From assembly GCA_041390145.1 (NCBI GenBank), contig JAWKQM010000002.1, positions 366,007-430,006 on the forward strand: a DNA stretch of 64,000 nt. Reading direction: 5' to 3'. The notes under the pieces are model-generated. The model worked only from the letters and a program-made list of their open reading frames with translations, was not told the DNA's origin and made no database searches. The position numbers and the translations under genes are program-made. Numbering within the stretch: the first letter of the stretch is position 1; each line of letters begins with the position of its first letter. Positions 50,725-59,845 of this stretch are shown piece by piece. The stretch comes from Gemmatimonadales bacterium (GTDB lineage: Bacteria; Gemmatimonadota; Gemmatimonadetes; Gemmatimonadales; GWC2-71-9).

Positions 50725-52015
50725 ACTCCTCGCGCTCTCCCTGGCGATGCCGGCCCTGCTGAGCGCCCAGAATCCAACGACCCCGGCCATCACGCTGGCG
50801 GACGCGATCACCAAGGCGCAAATGGCCCAGCCGTCGGTGGTCGCCGCCCAGGGGGCGGTGGACCGCGCCTCCGCACAGTACCGCACCAGCTGGGGGGCGT
50901 TCATTCCCTCGTTGTCGGTCAACTCCAGCTACGGCACCAGCTATTCCAACGGCCCGTCGCGGGTCAACCAGATCACGGGCGAAGTGATCTCGGGTGAGTC
51001 GTACGCGCAGAGCTTCAGCAACAGCGCGAGCGCCTCGCTGGACCTCTTTACGGGGTTTCGGCGCGGCGCCCAGATGAATTCGGCCAAGGCCACTGAGGCG
51101 GCGGCGGACGCCGGCTTGATTGACGCCCGGTACCAGACGGCACTCAGCACCAAGCAGACCTTCTTCGGCGCCCTCGCGGCCAATGAACTGGTCCGCGTGC
51201 GGGAAGCGAGTCTGAAGCGTGCCGAAGAACAGTTGAGCGTCTCCGTGGCCAAACTGCAGGCTGGCAGCGCCACGCGCTCTGACTCCCTGCGGTCGCTGGT
51301 GACGCTCGGCAACTCCCGGCTCCAGTTGTTGACCGCCCTGACGACGGTGGCCACCACCGAGGCGAATCTCGGTCGACTCGTGGGCATGGAAGGCCGCGTG
51401 CGTGCACTTCCTGATTCCGCCTTCCTGGTGGTGACCGAGATCGGGGATACGGCGATGATCCGCGCCGAGGCGGAGAACAACTCCCCCAAGGTGCGGGCCG
51501 CCCAGGCTCAGGCAGATGCCGCGCGCGCCAGCGTGAAGGCGGCCAAGGCCTCCTGGTGGCCCCAGTTGAGCCTCTCGGGGCGGTACAGCTACAACGGGAA
51601 CGACAGCCAGAACTACCAGTTCTTCGACAGCCGTTCGATGACGCTGGCGCTCAGCTATCCAATCTTCAACGGCTTTCAGCGCGACCAGTCCATCGTCAGC
51701 GCCTCGACGAACGCCGATGCCGCCGCGTCGACCGCCGCCGACGCCAAGCGCCAGGTGGGCGCATCCCTCATCGCCCGACTGGCCGAACTCGACGCCGCCC
51801 GGGCGCAGATCGACATCACCGGCACCAGCCTGCAGGCGGCCACCGAGGACCTGCGGGTCAATCAGGAGCGCTACCGGGTCGGAGCCGCCACCATCGTGGA
51901 TGTCCTCACCTCGCAGGAAGCGCTCTCCCAGGCCGAGGTCGATGTCGTCCAGGCCCGGTACAACTACTTGATCGCCAAGGCCCAGATCGAAGCCCTCATC
52001 GGGAGGCCCCTGTGA
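50711..52015 (+). CDS. TolC-family outer-membrane efflux protein
   Basis: 434 residues with signal peptide MHLARLLALSLAMPALLSAQ. Two OEP repeats with long heptad helices (for example AKATEAAADAGLIDARYQTALSTKQTF and ALSQAEVDVVQARYNYLIAKAQIEALIG) and beta segments (YSYNGNDSQNYQFFDSR, ALSYPIFNGFQRDQS) between them. Forms the outer-membrane exit duct for the ABC pump encoded by the next three genes; the stop overlaps the ATPase start (GTGA). Confidence 0.93.
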   Translation: MHLARLLALSLAMPALLSAQNPTTPAITLADAITKAQMAQPSVVAAQGAVDRASAQYRTSWGAFIPSLSVNSSYGTSYSNGPSRVNQITGEVISGESYAQSFSNSASASLDLFTGFRRGAQMNSAKATEAAADAGLIDARYQTALSTKQTFFGALAANELVRVREASLKRAEEQLSVSVAKLQAGSATRSDSLRSLVTLGNSRLQLLTALTTVATTEANLGRLVGMEGRVRALPDSAFLVVTEIGDTAMIRAEAENNSPKVRAAQAQADAARASVKAAKASWWPQLSLSGRYSYNGNDSQNYQFFDSRSMTLALSYPIFNGFQRDQSIVSASTNADAAASTAADAKRQVGASLIARLAELDAARAQIDITGTSLQAATEDLRVNQERYRVGAATIVDVLTSQEALSQAEVDVVQARYNYLIAKAQIEALIGRPL

Positions 52016-52767
52016 GTTCTGCCATCAGCACCACCGCCGAACGGATGGCCATGCTGCCGCCCGATGTGCCGCGGGACGCGATCATCGTCACCCGCAACCT
52101 CCAGCGTGAGTATGACATGGGCGGCGAAGTGGTGCGCGCCCTGCGCGGGGTGGACATCACCATCCGGAAGAACGAGTTCGTGGCCATCATGGGCCCCTCC
52201 GGTTCCGGCAAGTCGACGCTGATGAACATGATCGGCTGCCTCGACAGCCCCTCGGGCGGCGAGTACTGGCTGAACGGGTTCCGGGTGTCGGAGCTGGCGG
52301 ACGACGAACTGGCCCGCATCCGCAACAAGGAAATCGGCTTCGTCTTTCAGACCTTCAACCTGCTGCCCCGCGCCACGGCGCTCCACAACGTGGAATTGCC
52401 GCTGGTCTACGCCGGCATGGGCGCCAAGGCCCGGGTGGCGAAGGCCACCGAAGCGCTGCGGCAGGTCGGCCTGGCGGACCGGATGCACCACCGGCCGAAC
52501 GAACTCTCGGGCGGCCAGCGCCAGCGCGTGGCCGTGGCCCGGGCACTGGTCAACGACCCGAGCATCATCCTGGCCGACGAGCCGACCGGCAACCTCGACT
52601 CGGCAACGAGCATCGAGATCATGGCGCTCTTCGAGGACTTGTACAAGGGAGGCCAGACGATCGTCCTGGTCACCCACGAGCACGACATCGCCGCCCACGC
52701 CGCGCGCCAGGTCCACCTCAAGGACGGGCGCGTCGAGCAAGACTTCCTGACGGAGAAGAGCAGCTAA
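52012..52767 (+). CDS. MacB/LolD-type ABC transporter ATPase
   Basis: 251 residues, GTG start overlapping the TolC stop. Walker A GPSGSGKST, Q-loop FVFQTFNLLP, signature LSGGQRQR, Walker B ILADEPTGNLDS and switch His in VTHEHD are canonical; the LADEPTGNLD form is that of the MacB/LolD/FtsE group. It powers the separate MacB-type permease two genes downstream. Stop and next start overlap (TAATG). Confidence 0.95.
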   Translation: MSSAISTTAERMAMLPPDVPRDAIIVTRNLQREYDMGGEVVRALRGVDITIRKNEFVAIMGPSGSGKSTLMNMIGCLDSPSGGEYWLNGFRVSELADDELARIRNKEIGFVFQTFNLLPRATALHNVELPLVYAGMGAKARVAKATEALRQVGLADRMHHRPNELSGGQRQRVAVARALVNDPSIILADEPTGNLDSATSIEIMALFEDLYKGGQTIVLVTHEHDIAAHAARQVHLKDGRVEQDFLTEKSS

Positions 52768-54284
52768 TGCGGACCCAGACCCTGATCCTCGCCATCCTCG
52801 CCCTCGCGGCCTGCAAGAAGGAAGTCCCGCCGCTGGTGTACCAGGCTATGCCGGTGGAACGGCGCGACATCGTCGTGTCTGTTCAGGCGGCGGGTGTCAT
52901 CCAGCCCGACACGACCGTCGAGGTGAAGTCGAAGGCGTCCGGCGAGATCCTCGACATGCAGGTGGAGACAGGCCAGCTCGTCGAGCGCGGCGCGCTGATG
53001 GTCAAGGTTGATCAGCGCACCCCGCGCAATCAGCTGGCCCAGGCAGAGGCACAGCTCGAGGTGGCCCAGGCGCGGTTGCAGAACGCCCTGTCCCAGCGGA
53101 ACCGGGCCAACGAACTGTACCAGTCCCAGTCCATCACGCAGATCGAGCAGGAGGCGGCGGTGCTCGCCTACGCCAACGCCAAGGCGGACGTGGTGACTGC
53201 CGAGGTCAACGTGGAGAACGCCAAGATCCGCATGGCGGACACCGACGTCCGGGCGCCGATCACCGGCACCATCATCGAGAAGAACGTGGAGCGCGGGCAA
53301 GTCATCTCCTCGCCTACCAGCGACGTCGGCGGCGGGACCGTCCTCCTCAAGATGGCGGACCTCAACCTCGTCCAGGTTCGGACCCTGGTGGACGAGACCG
53401 ACATCGGGAAGATCAAGCCGGGACTCCGGGCTACCGTGACGGTTGACGCCTATCCGAACACGCCCTTCGATGGCGAGGTCCTGAAGGTCGAGCCGCAGGC
53501 GGAGACCCAGCAGAACGTCACCATGTTCCCGGTGATCGTGCGCATCCAGAACCGCGACGGTCGACTCCGCCCGGGGATGAACGCCGAGGTGGAGATGCAC
53601 GTCGGCCAGCGGGACAGCGTGCTCGCCCTCCCCAATGCGGCCCTCCGGACCCAGCGGGACGTCACCTCGGCCGCCCAGGTCCTCGGATTGAATCCGGAGA
53701 ATATTCCGGCTGAGCTCGCCGCCAATGACAGCGCGGCGGCCGCCAGGGCCACCGGCACGGACGGCCAGGCCACCCAGGCGGCGGGCACGGCGCCGAGCGA
53801 CAGCGCCACGCCGGCGAAGCCGGCGGGCAACACCATGACCATGCCGAACGGCCAGACCATCACGCTCCCGGCCGGCGTGACCGAGGCCCAGATCCGCGCC
53901 ATCTTTGCGAAGCGGATGGGTGGCCAGCAGCTGAGCGCCTCGGAGAGCGCGCTCCTGCGCCAGGTCTTCCAGGGTATGGGCGGCGGGCGGGGCGGGCGCC
54001 CCGGCGGCAGCCGGCCCTCCGGTACCGACGCCCAGTTCGGCGGGAACTACATTGTCTTCGTCCTGCGCAACGGCCAGCCGACGCCGGTCAACGTCCGCAC
54101 CGGCCTGACCGATCTGGACTACAGCGAGGTGGTCAGCGGCGTGGCCCTCGGTGACTCCGTCCTCATCCTGCCCAGCGCCAGCCTGATCCAGTCGCAGCAG
54201 GAATTCAAGCAGCGGATCAGCAACATCACCGGCGGGGGACTGCCGGGCGTCCGCTCGAACTCCAGCTCCGGGGGAGGGCGCTAG
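52767..54284 (+). CDS. MacA-like periplasmic adaptor lipoprotein
   Basis: 505 residues. Lipobox LAAC with lipid Cys16. HlyD/MacA order: barrel-sandwich strand (TVEVKSKASGEILDMQVETGQLVERGALMVKVD), coiled-coil hairpin about 90-150, return strand DVRAPITGTIIEKNVERGQ, then beta-barrel (RTLVDETDIGKIKPGLRATVTVDAYP). Between the beta-barrel and the last membrane-proximal strand lies a long insertion (about 300-425), Ala/Thr-rich then Gly-rich (GRGGRPGGSRPSG), which makes it longer than typical MacA (about 370). It links the inner-membrane pump to TolC. Confidence 0.92.
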   Translation: MRTQTLILAILALAACKKEVPPLVYQAMPVERRDIVVSVQAAGVIQPDTTVEVKSKASGEILDMQVETGQLVERGALMVKVDQRTPRNQLAQAEAQLEVAQARLQNALSQRNRANELYQSQSITQIEQEAAVLAYANAKADVVTAEVNVENAKIRMADTDVRAPITGTIIEKNVERGQVISSPTSDVGGGTVLLKMADLNLVQVRTLVDETDIGKIKPGLRATVTVDAYPNTPFDGEVLKVEPQAETQQNVTMFPVIVRIQNRDGRLRPGMNAEVEMHVGQRDSVLALPNAALRTQRDVTSAAQVLGLNPENIPAELAANDSAAAARATGTDGQATQAAGTAPSDSATPAKPAGNTMTMPNGQTITLPAGVTEAQIRAIFAKRMGGQQLSASESALLRQVFQGMGGGRGGRPGGSRPSGTDAQFGGNYIVFVLRNGQPTPVNVRTGLTDLDYSEVVSGVALGDSVLILPSASLIQSQQEFKQRISNITGGGLPGVRSNSSSGGGR

Positions 54285-54286
54285 CC

Positions 54287-55501
54287 ATGATGATCGGCGA
54301 GACGGTCGCGGTCGCGTTCCAGTCGATCCGCGCCAACAAGCTCCGGACCGCGCTGACCATGCTCGGCGTCATCATTGGCGTGGCCGCCGTCATCGCCATG
54401 GTGGCGCTCGGCACCGGCGCGCAGCGCGCGGTCGAGGAGCGCATCAACTCCCTGGGCGCCAACCTTCTCACCATCTACGCGGGACAGTCGTTCAACCGGG
54501 GCGTCGCCTCCGGCAACCGGGTCAGCCTCACCACCGACGACGCCGACGCCATCGCGCGCGACGCCAAGCTGATCTCCGCCGTGGTGCCCGAGATGCAGTC
54601 GTCGATGCAGGTCCAGCTCGGCAACAAGAACATCAACACCAACGTCCTCGGGACCACGGCCAACTACGCCGAGGTGCGGAACTACACCGTGCCTTACGGG
54701 CGGATGTTCACCACGGGGGACAATGACGCCCGCCAGCGCTATGCCGTGCTCGGCTGGGACGTGCCGGAAATGCTCGGGGGGAATCCCGCCGCGATGATCG
54801 GGCAGACGATCCAGATCCGCGGGATCCCGTTCGAGATCATCGGGGTCCTCAGCCAGAAGGGGTCCGGTGGGTCCTGGCAGAACCCGGACGAGCAGATCGT
54901 CATCCCGCTCCAGACCGCGCGGTACCGGATCTTCGGCACCGACCGGCTCCGGTCGCTGACCGTCAAGGTGGCCGACGGCGTGCCGCTGGAGCGGGGGATG
55001 GTGGACTTCGAGCGGGTGCTGCGCCGGGAACACAAGATTCGGCCCGGCGCCGAGAACGACTTCCAGGTCCGCAACCAGCAGGAGATCCTCGCCACGCAGC
55101 AGTCGGCCACCCAGGTGTTCACCGCCCTGCTGGCCAGCATCGCCGGCGTCAGCCTCCTGGTGGGCGGGATCGGGATCATGAACATCATGCTGGTCTCGGT
55201 CACGGAGCGGACCCGCGAGATCGGGATCCGGAAGGCGCTCGGCGCCACGCGGGGAAACATCCTGCTCCAGTTCCTGATTGAGGCGATGGTCCTGTCGTTC
55301 GTCGGCGGAACTCTTGGGATCCTGCTCGGGTCCGGGACGGCCGTGACCCTCTCGCGCCTGGCGGGCTGGAACACGTATGTTTCCCCCATGGCCATTCTTG
55401 TCGCATTCCTGTTCAGCGCCGGCGTCGGATTGTTTTTCGGCATCCTGCCCGCCAGGCGCGCCGCCTCCCTCGACCCGATTGTGGCGCTCCGCTATGAATA
55501 G
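54287..55501 (+). CDS. MacB-type ABC permease (FtsX fold)
   Basis: 404 residues, four membrane helices: TM1 in LRTALTMLGVIIGVAAVIAMVALG, and a C-terminal trio (LLASIAGVSLLVGGIGIMNIMLV, LIEAMVLSFVGGTLGILLGSG, ILVAFLFSAGVGLFFGILPARRAA). A large periplasmic domain lies between TM1 and TM2. VTERTREIGIRKALGATRGNI is the coupling motif to the ATPase. Mechanotransmission pump with the preceding ATPase, adaptor and TolC. Cargo unknown; peptides, antibiotics or lipids are known for the family. Confidence 0.94.
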   Translation: MMIGETVAVAFQSIRANKLRTALTMLGVIIGVAAVIAMVALGTGAQRAVEERINSLGANLLTIYAGQSFNRGVASGNRVSLTTDDADAIARDAKLISAVVPEMQSSMQVQLGNKNINTNVLGTTANYAEVRNYTVPYGRMFTTGDNDARQRYAVLGWDVPEMLGGNPAAMIGQTIQIRGIPFEIIGVLSQKGSGGSWQNPDEQIVIPLQTARYRIFGTDRLRSLTVKVADGVPLERGMVDFERVLRREHKIRPGAENDFQVRNQQEILATQQSATQVFTALLASIAGVSLLVGGIGIMNIMLVSVTERTREIGIRKALGATRGNILLQFLIEAMVLSFVGGTLGILLGSGTAVTLSRLAGWNTYVSPMAILVAFLFSAGVGLFFGILPARRAASLDPIVALRYE

Positions 55502-56045
55502 GGCCGCGACTGCGGCCCTGGCAGTGCTGGTGCTGATCGGATGTGGCCCCACCGCCGCCCCCGCGGGGGGCCCCGGCGGGGCCGGGCGCATCTACCCCGT
55601 GGCGCCGCCACCGCCCGAGTTCCTCCAGGCCCCAAACGTGCCGATCATCCCCGGCTTCAGCAGCGCCGTGAAGATTGGCCAGACGGTCTACCTGTCCGGC
55701 CAGGTGCCGCTGGACAGCACCAGGCTCCTGGTGGGTGACGGCGACCGCGTGGCCCAGCTCCGGCAGGCGCTCGACAACGCCTCCGCCATCGTGCGCTTCG
55801 CCCGGGGCGTCCCCGCCGACCTGATCAAGCTGACCATCTACTGCGTCGGCTGCACCAGCGACGACTTCAACGCCATGCGCACCGCGGCCGCCGACATCTT
55901 TCCCACTGGAGAAGGACCGGCGCTCACGATGGTTGGCGTGACCTCGCTGCCCGATGCCGGCATGCTGGTCGCGCTGGACGGCGTGGCAGTGCTCCGCGGC
56001 ACCATCCCCGACCGGACCCGCGACCCGGAGGCCGGGACGCGCTAG
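55494..56045 (+). CDS. RidA-family lipoprotein
   Basis: 183 residues with lipobox VLIGC near residue 17, then a Gly/Ala linker. The RidA/YjgF fold starts at about 50 (SSAVKIGQTVYLSGQVPLD, QLRQALDNASAIVRFARGVPADLIKLTIYCVG, PALTMVGVTSLPDAGMLVALDGVAVL). Normal RidA proteins are cytoplasmic enamine deaminases; this one is predicted to be membrane-anchored outside the cytoplasm. It overlaps the permease stop by 8 bp, so it belongs to the efflux operon. Confidence 0.82.
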   Translation: MNRAATAALAVLVLIGCGPTAAPAGGPGGAGRIYPVAPPPPEFLQAPNVPIIPGFSSAVKIGQTVYLSGQVPLDSTRLLVGDGDRVAQLRQALDNASAIVRFARGVPADLIKLTIYCVGCTSDDFNAMRTAAADIFPTGEGPALTMVGVTSLPDAGMLVALDGVAVLRGTIPDRTRDPEAGTR

Positions 56046-56055
56046 GTTTCCCGAC

Positions 56056-58311
56056 ATGCTCTTTCCTCTCCTCGCCGCGCTGATCCAGGATCCGGCGCAG
56101 GCCCCCGCCCCCACCGTCACGATTCCCCGGATCGATGCCGCCGTCACCGTGGACGGCGTGCTCGACGAGCCGGTGTGGGCGCAGGCCACCCGGCTCGACG
56201 GCTTCCACCAGTATCGGCCGGTGGACGGCCGGATGGCAGAACAAGAGACGATCATCCTCGTCTGGTATTCGCCGACCGCCATCCACTTCGGCATCATCGC
56301 GCACGACACCGATCCTGCCAGCATCCGCGCGACCTTCACCGACCGCGACAAGATCACGGGCGAAGACCGCGTCCGCCTGTACCTGGACACCTTCAACGAC
56401 AAGCGCCGCGCCTCGTTCTTCGGGGTGAACGGGCTCGGCGTCCAGGAAGACGGCCTCCGGAGCGAAACGAGCGGGAGCGCCGGGAGTCTCTTCGGTGGGC
56501 AGGACGACCTCAACGTGGACTATCTCTGGGACTCGAAGGGGCGCCGCACGGAGCAGGGGTACGAGGTGGAAGTACGCATCCCGTTCAAGAGCCTGCAGTA
56601 CGCCGGCGCCGGGCCGCAAGCCTGGGGGTTCAACGCCGTGCGCTACGTGCAGCGCAGTGCGTACGAGGACACCTGGACCGACGTCCGGCGGGCCAACTCA
56701 AGCTTCCTCGCGCAGGAGGGGACGCTGACGGGGCTCGAAGGGATGCAGCGCGGGCTCGTTTTCGAGGCCCAGCCGTTCGTCACGATGGGATGGGCCGGGA
56801 ACCGGGGCACAGACGGGACGTTCACCCGGGAGGATCCGGAGCCGAGCGCGGGGGTGAACCTTCAACTCGCCACGACGACCATGGCGTTCGACGGCACCAT
56901 CAACCCCGATTTCAGCCAGGTCGAAAGCGACGTGGGACTGATTACTGTCAACGAGCGGTTCGACCTGTTCGTCCCCGAGAAGCGGCCCTTCTTCCTCAAG
57001 GGAATCGACCTCTTCTCGACCCCCGGCAACCTCATTTATACGCGCCGTATCGCCGATCCGTACGGCGGCGCCAAGGTGACCGGCAAGGTGGGGCGGAACA
57101 GCATCGCCTACCTCGGCGCCGTCGACGAGTTCAAGACCGCCGACGACGCTTGGTTCAACCTGGTCCGCGTGCGCCGCGACTACGGCGCGAGCAGCGTGCT
57201 GGGCCTGACGTACACCGACCGGATCCAGGGCGGCGCCTACAATCGGCTCCTCGAGGGCGACGCGCACATCGTCTTTGCCAAGCTCTACTTCGTGGAGGCC
57301 CAGTACGGACAGTCGTGGACCAGCCTGGACGACGGCGCGGCGACCGTGACCGATCCCATCTGGAAGCTGACGTTCGACCGCACCGGCCGGACGTGGGGAT
57401 TCAACTACACCATCAACGGGATCGGGCCGGATTTCATCGCCGCCTCCGGATTCGTGCCGCGCAACAACATCGTGACCGCGCACATCTTCAACCGGCTGTC
57501 GTTCTATGGCGCCAAGGGGGCGCTGCTGGAGAACTTCACGGTCTTCTTCGGGCCGACCTGGATCTATGAGTATGACGGGTTTGTCGACAACAGCCCCGCC
57601 GAGGGGACCCAGGACGCGACCTTCCAGTTCCAGCTGCGGGGCGGCTGGCAGCTGAGCGCCAAGCCCGCGCGGAGCTTCACGTCGTTCTACCTGGCGGACT
57701 ATGACGGGCTGGAGACCGCGCCCGGCGTCCCCTTCATCCCCCCCGCGGGGCTGGACAACCTGTACACCGGCCAGCTTTCCGTCAGCACGCCCACCTACCA
57801 GCTCTTCAACGCCTCGGCGAGCTACCAGTTCGGGCACGCGCCCCTCTACGCCGAAGGGAGCGAGGGAACGGGGTCCACGCTCAGCGCCAGCGTCAACGTC
57901 CGTCCAAGCAAGACCCTCCGGTTCGAGGGCCGCCTGGCCTACGCGTCGCTGCACCGCGTGTCGGACGGATCCGAGTATGCGAACAGCGTGATTCCGCGCT
58001 TCAAGTTCGAGTTCCAGCCGTCCCGGCCCCTCTTCTTCCGGCTCATTACCGAGTACCAGTCGACCCGACGAGCGGAATTGCGGGACCCTGTCACCGGCCA
58101 GGTCCTCCTCATCGGCGGCGTGCCCATCCCGGCCCGCAACGACCAGGGTCTCCGTGTCGATGTGCTCGCCTCCTACGAACCGAGCCCCGGCACCGTCGCC
58201 TTCCTGGGATATGGATCCGCTTCCATCACCACCGACGCCTGGGACTTTTCGACGCTCCAGCGCCAGACCGACGGCTTCTTCCTGAAGCTTGCCTACCTCT
58301 TCCGGAGGTAG
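56056..58311 (+). CDS. DUF5916 outer-membrane protein with CBM9-like N-terminal domain
   Basis: 751 residues; short signal peptide MLFPLLAALIQDPAQA. About 20-210 is a CBM9-like beta-sandwich (PRIDAAVTVDGVLDEPVWAQAT, IILVWYSPTAIHFGIIAHDTDP, YEVEVRIPFKSLQY). The DUF5916 barrel follows (DGTINPDFSQVESDVGLITVNERF, FFLKGIDLFSTPGNLIYTRRI), ending in LKLAYLFRR. This architecture is common in diderm soil bacteria and is thought to bind or import ligands, function unproven. 10 bp after the RidA gene. Confidence 0.88.
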   Translation: MLFPLLAALIQDPAQAPAPTVTIPRIDAAVTVDGVLDEPVWAQATRLDGFHQYRPVDGRMAEQETIILVWYSPTAIHFGIIAHDTDPASIRATFTDRDKITGEDRVRLYLDTFNDKRRASFFGVNGLGVQEDGLRSETSGSAGSLFGGQDDLNVDYLWDSKGRRTEQGYEVEVRIPFKSLQYAGAGPQAWGFNAVRYVQRSAYEDTWTDVRRANSSFLAQEGTLTGLEGMQRGLVFEAQPFVTMGWAGNRGTDGTFTREDPEPSAGVNLQLATTTMAFDGTINPDFSQVESDVGLITVNERFDLFVPEKRPFFLKGIDLFSTPGNLIYTRRIADPYGGAKVTGKVGRNSIAYLGAVDEFKTADDAWFNLVRVRRDYGASSVLGLTYTDRIQGGAYNRLLEGDAHIVFAKLYFVEAQYGQSWTSLDDGAATVTDPIWKLTFDRTGRTWGFNYTINGIGPDFIAASGFVPRNNIVTAHIFNRLSFYGAKGALLENFTVFFGPTWIYEYDGFVDNSPAEGTQDATFQFQLRGGWQLSAKPARSFTSFYLADYDGLETAPGVPFIPPAGLDNLYTGQLSVSTPTYQLFNASASYQFGHAPLYAEGSEGTGSTLSASVNVRPSKTLRFEGRLAYASLHRVSDGSEYANSVIPRFKFEFQPSRPLFFRLITEYQSTRRAELRDPVTGQVLLIGGVPIPARNDQGLRVDVLASYEPSPGTVAFLGYGSASITTDAWDFSTLQRQTDGFFLKLAYLFRR

Positions 58312-58399
58312 CGCGCCAAGCCGCCGGGACGCATCCGCTTGCGTCCCCCCGTTGTCCGCCCCAACATTGATCTGCGCCCTCATTCCATCCGGAGGTCTC

Positions 58400-59398
58400 G
58401 TGCGTCGTTCGGCCATTATCGGCACCGGCTTCTGTGTCCCTGACCGCGTCGTCACCAACGACGACCTTGCCGGTCTCATGGAGACATCGGACGAGTGGAT
58501 TCGCGAACGAACAGGCATCGAGGAGCGCCGCTGGGTGCGGGAGGGGCAAACTTCCGTCGACCTGGCCCTCCCAGCCGCCCAGCAGGCATTGGAAGCGGCG
58601 GGAATGCAGCCTACCGATCTCGACGCGATCGTCTTCGCCACCTCCACGCCCGATCACTTCTGCCCCGGCAACGGCGTGTATCTCCAGCGGGCGCTCGGCG
58701 CCGGCAACCTTCCCGCCCTCGACATCCGGACACAGTGCAGCGGCTTCGTCTACGGCCTGTCGGTGGCGGACGCCTGGATCCGTGCGGGCCAGTATGATCG
58801 GATCCTGCTGGTGGGGGAGGAGATTCAGTCGACCGGGATGGACCTCAGCACCGAAGGCCGGCACACCGCGGTGATCTTCGCCGACGGCGCCGGCGCCGCC
58901 GTGCTGGGTCCAGTGGAGGAGTCCGAGGACCGTGGGGTGCTCGCCTTCGACCTCCACACCGATGGGGACTATGCGGAAAAGCTCTGGGTGGATGTCCCCG
59001 GCTCCATGTACCACCCGCGCATCTCGGCGGAACAACTTGAGGAAGGCAAGCAATGGCTCCGGATGGACGGACGGGACGTCTTCCGGCACGCGGTGACCAA
59101 GATGCCAGCCTCGGCGACCGAGGTGATCACGAGAGCAGGCTACACCTGGGATGACGTCAACCTCCTCATCCCGCATCAGGCCAACCTCCGGATTTCGGAG
59201 GCGGTGCAGAAGTCGCTTGGCCTTCGGGACGACCAGGTCTACAACAACATCATGCGATACGGGAACACCACGTCGGCCACGATCCCGATCGCGCTCGATG
59301 AGTGCGTGCGCAGCGGGCGTCTCAAGCGGGGAGACCTGCTGGTGCTGACGGCGTTCGGCTCGGGCTTCATGTGGGGGAGTTGCGTGATACGCTGGTAA
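58400..59398 (+). CDS. fabH: 3-oxoacyl-ACP synthase III (beta-ketoacyl-ACP synthase, KASIII)
   Basis: 332 residues; GTG start with GGAGG five bases upstream. Catalytic triad Cys113 (TQCSGFVYG), His259 (IPHQANLR) and Asn289 (RYGNTTSA). ETSDEWIRERTGIEERRW is the N-terminal family block. Condenses a primer acyl-CoA with malonyl-ACP to start fatty acid synthesis. No other fab gene is adjacent, so it could also serve a specialised product. Confidence 0.93.
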   Translation: MRRSAIIGTGFCVPDRVVTNDDLAGLMETSDEWIRERTGIEERRWVREGQTSVDLALPAAQQALEAAGMQPTDLDAIVFATSTPDHFCPGNGVYLQRALGAGNLPALDIRTQCSGFVYGLSVADAWIRAGQYDRILLVGEEIQSTGMDLSTEGRHTAVIFADGAGAAVLGPVEESEDRGVLAFDLHTDGDYAEKLWVDVPGSMYHPRISAEQLEEGKQWLRMDGRDVFRHAVTKMPASATEVITRAGYTWDDVNLLIPHQANLRISEAVQKSLGLRDDQVYNNIMRYGNTTSATIPIALDECVRSGRLKRGDLLVLTAFGSGFMWGSCVIRW

Positions 59399-59400
59399 GC

Positions 59401-59424
59401 GGGGAAGCGGGGAAGCGGGGAAGC
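59401..59424. repeat. Short tandem repeat, GGGGAAGC x3
   Basis: Three perfect copies of the 8-mer GGGGAAGC immediately after the fabH stop, with a partial fourth on each side. The unit length is not a multiple of three and lies outside coding sequence. Confidence 0.9.
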
Positions 59425-59550
59425 GGAACAAGAACGTAAGCCCATGCTATACAGGTCGTTACCTCGCTGGAATTTCAGGATGCGGCGGCGGGTGAAACAT
59501 CCCGTGCAGATGTTCCGTACTGAAACAAGCCTGCAACCTCAGAGGAACTT

Positions 59551-59817
59551 ATGGGCCTCATCGCCCTTGCCGTTACCGTCGCGGCCGCCGTCGGCGGCTT
59601 TGTCGTCGCCAGAAACTTCGTCCGCCGCCGTCTTCGCTTTGTGGATGGTGTCTACAACCCCGTCTTCCCCTTTGCCGCCGGCCTCATCGCCGCGGTCGTG
59701 GCCTTGCCGGTTGCGCTGCTTCCGATCGTGACGACGGTGACTGCCGCCATCTTCGGGATCGGCGCCGGGGTCGGCACCGCCAGCGGCGTCAAGGCGCTCC
59801 GCCGGGGAGATGGCTAG
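59551..59817 (+). CDS. Small two-helix membrane protein
   Basis: 88 residues. Hydrophobic helices LIALAVTVAAAVGGFVVA and FAAGLIAAVVALPVALLPIVTTVTAAIFGIGAGVG flank a basic/polar loop (RNFVRRRLRFVDGVYNP). AGAGGAAC lies three bases before the ATG. No family recognised. The 152 bp between fabH and this gene carry only the 8-mer repeat and presumably its promoter. Confidence 0.55.
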   Translation: MGLIALAVTVAAAVGGFVVARNFVRRRLRFVDGVYNPVFPFAAGLIAAVVALPVALLPIVTTVTAAIFGIGAGVGTASGVKALRRGDG

Positions 59818-59845
59818 GTCGGCCGACCCCCAATATCTTGGGAGC

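Noticed and set aside
56698..58647. 649-codon minus-strand frame over the DUF5916 gene
   Set aside because: Shadow frame of a high-GC gene; the plus frame has signal peptide, CBM9 and DUF5916 motifs.
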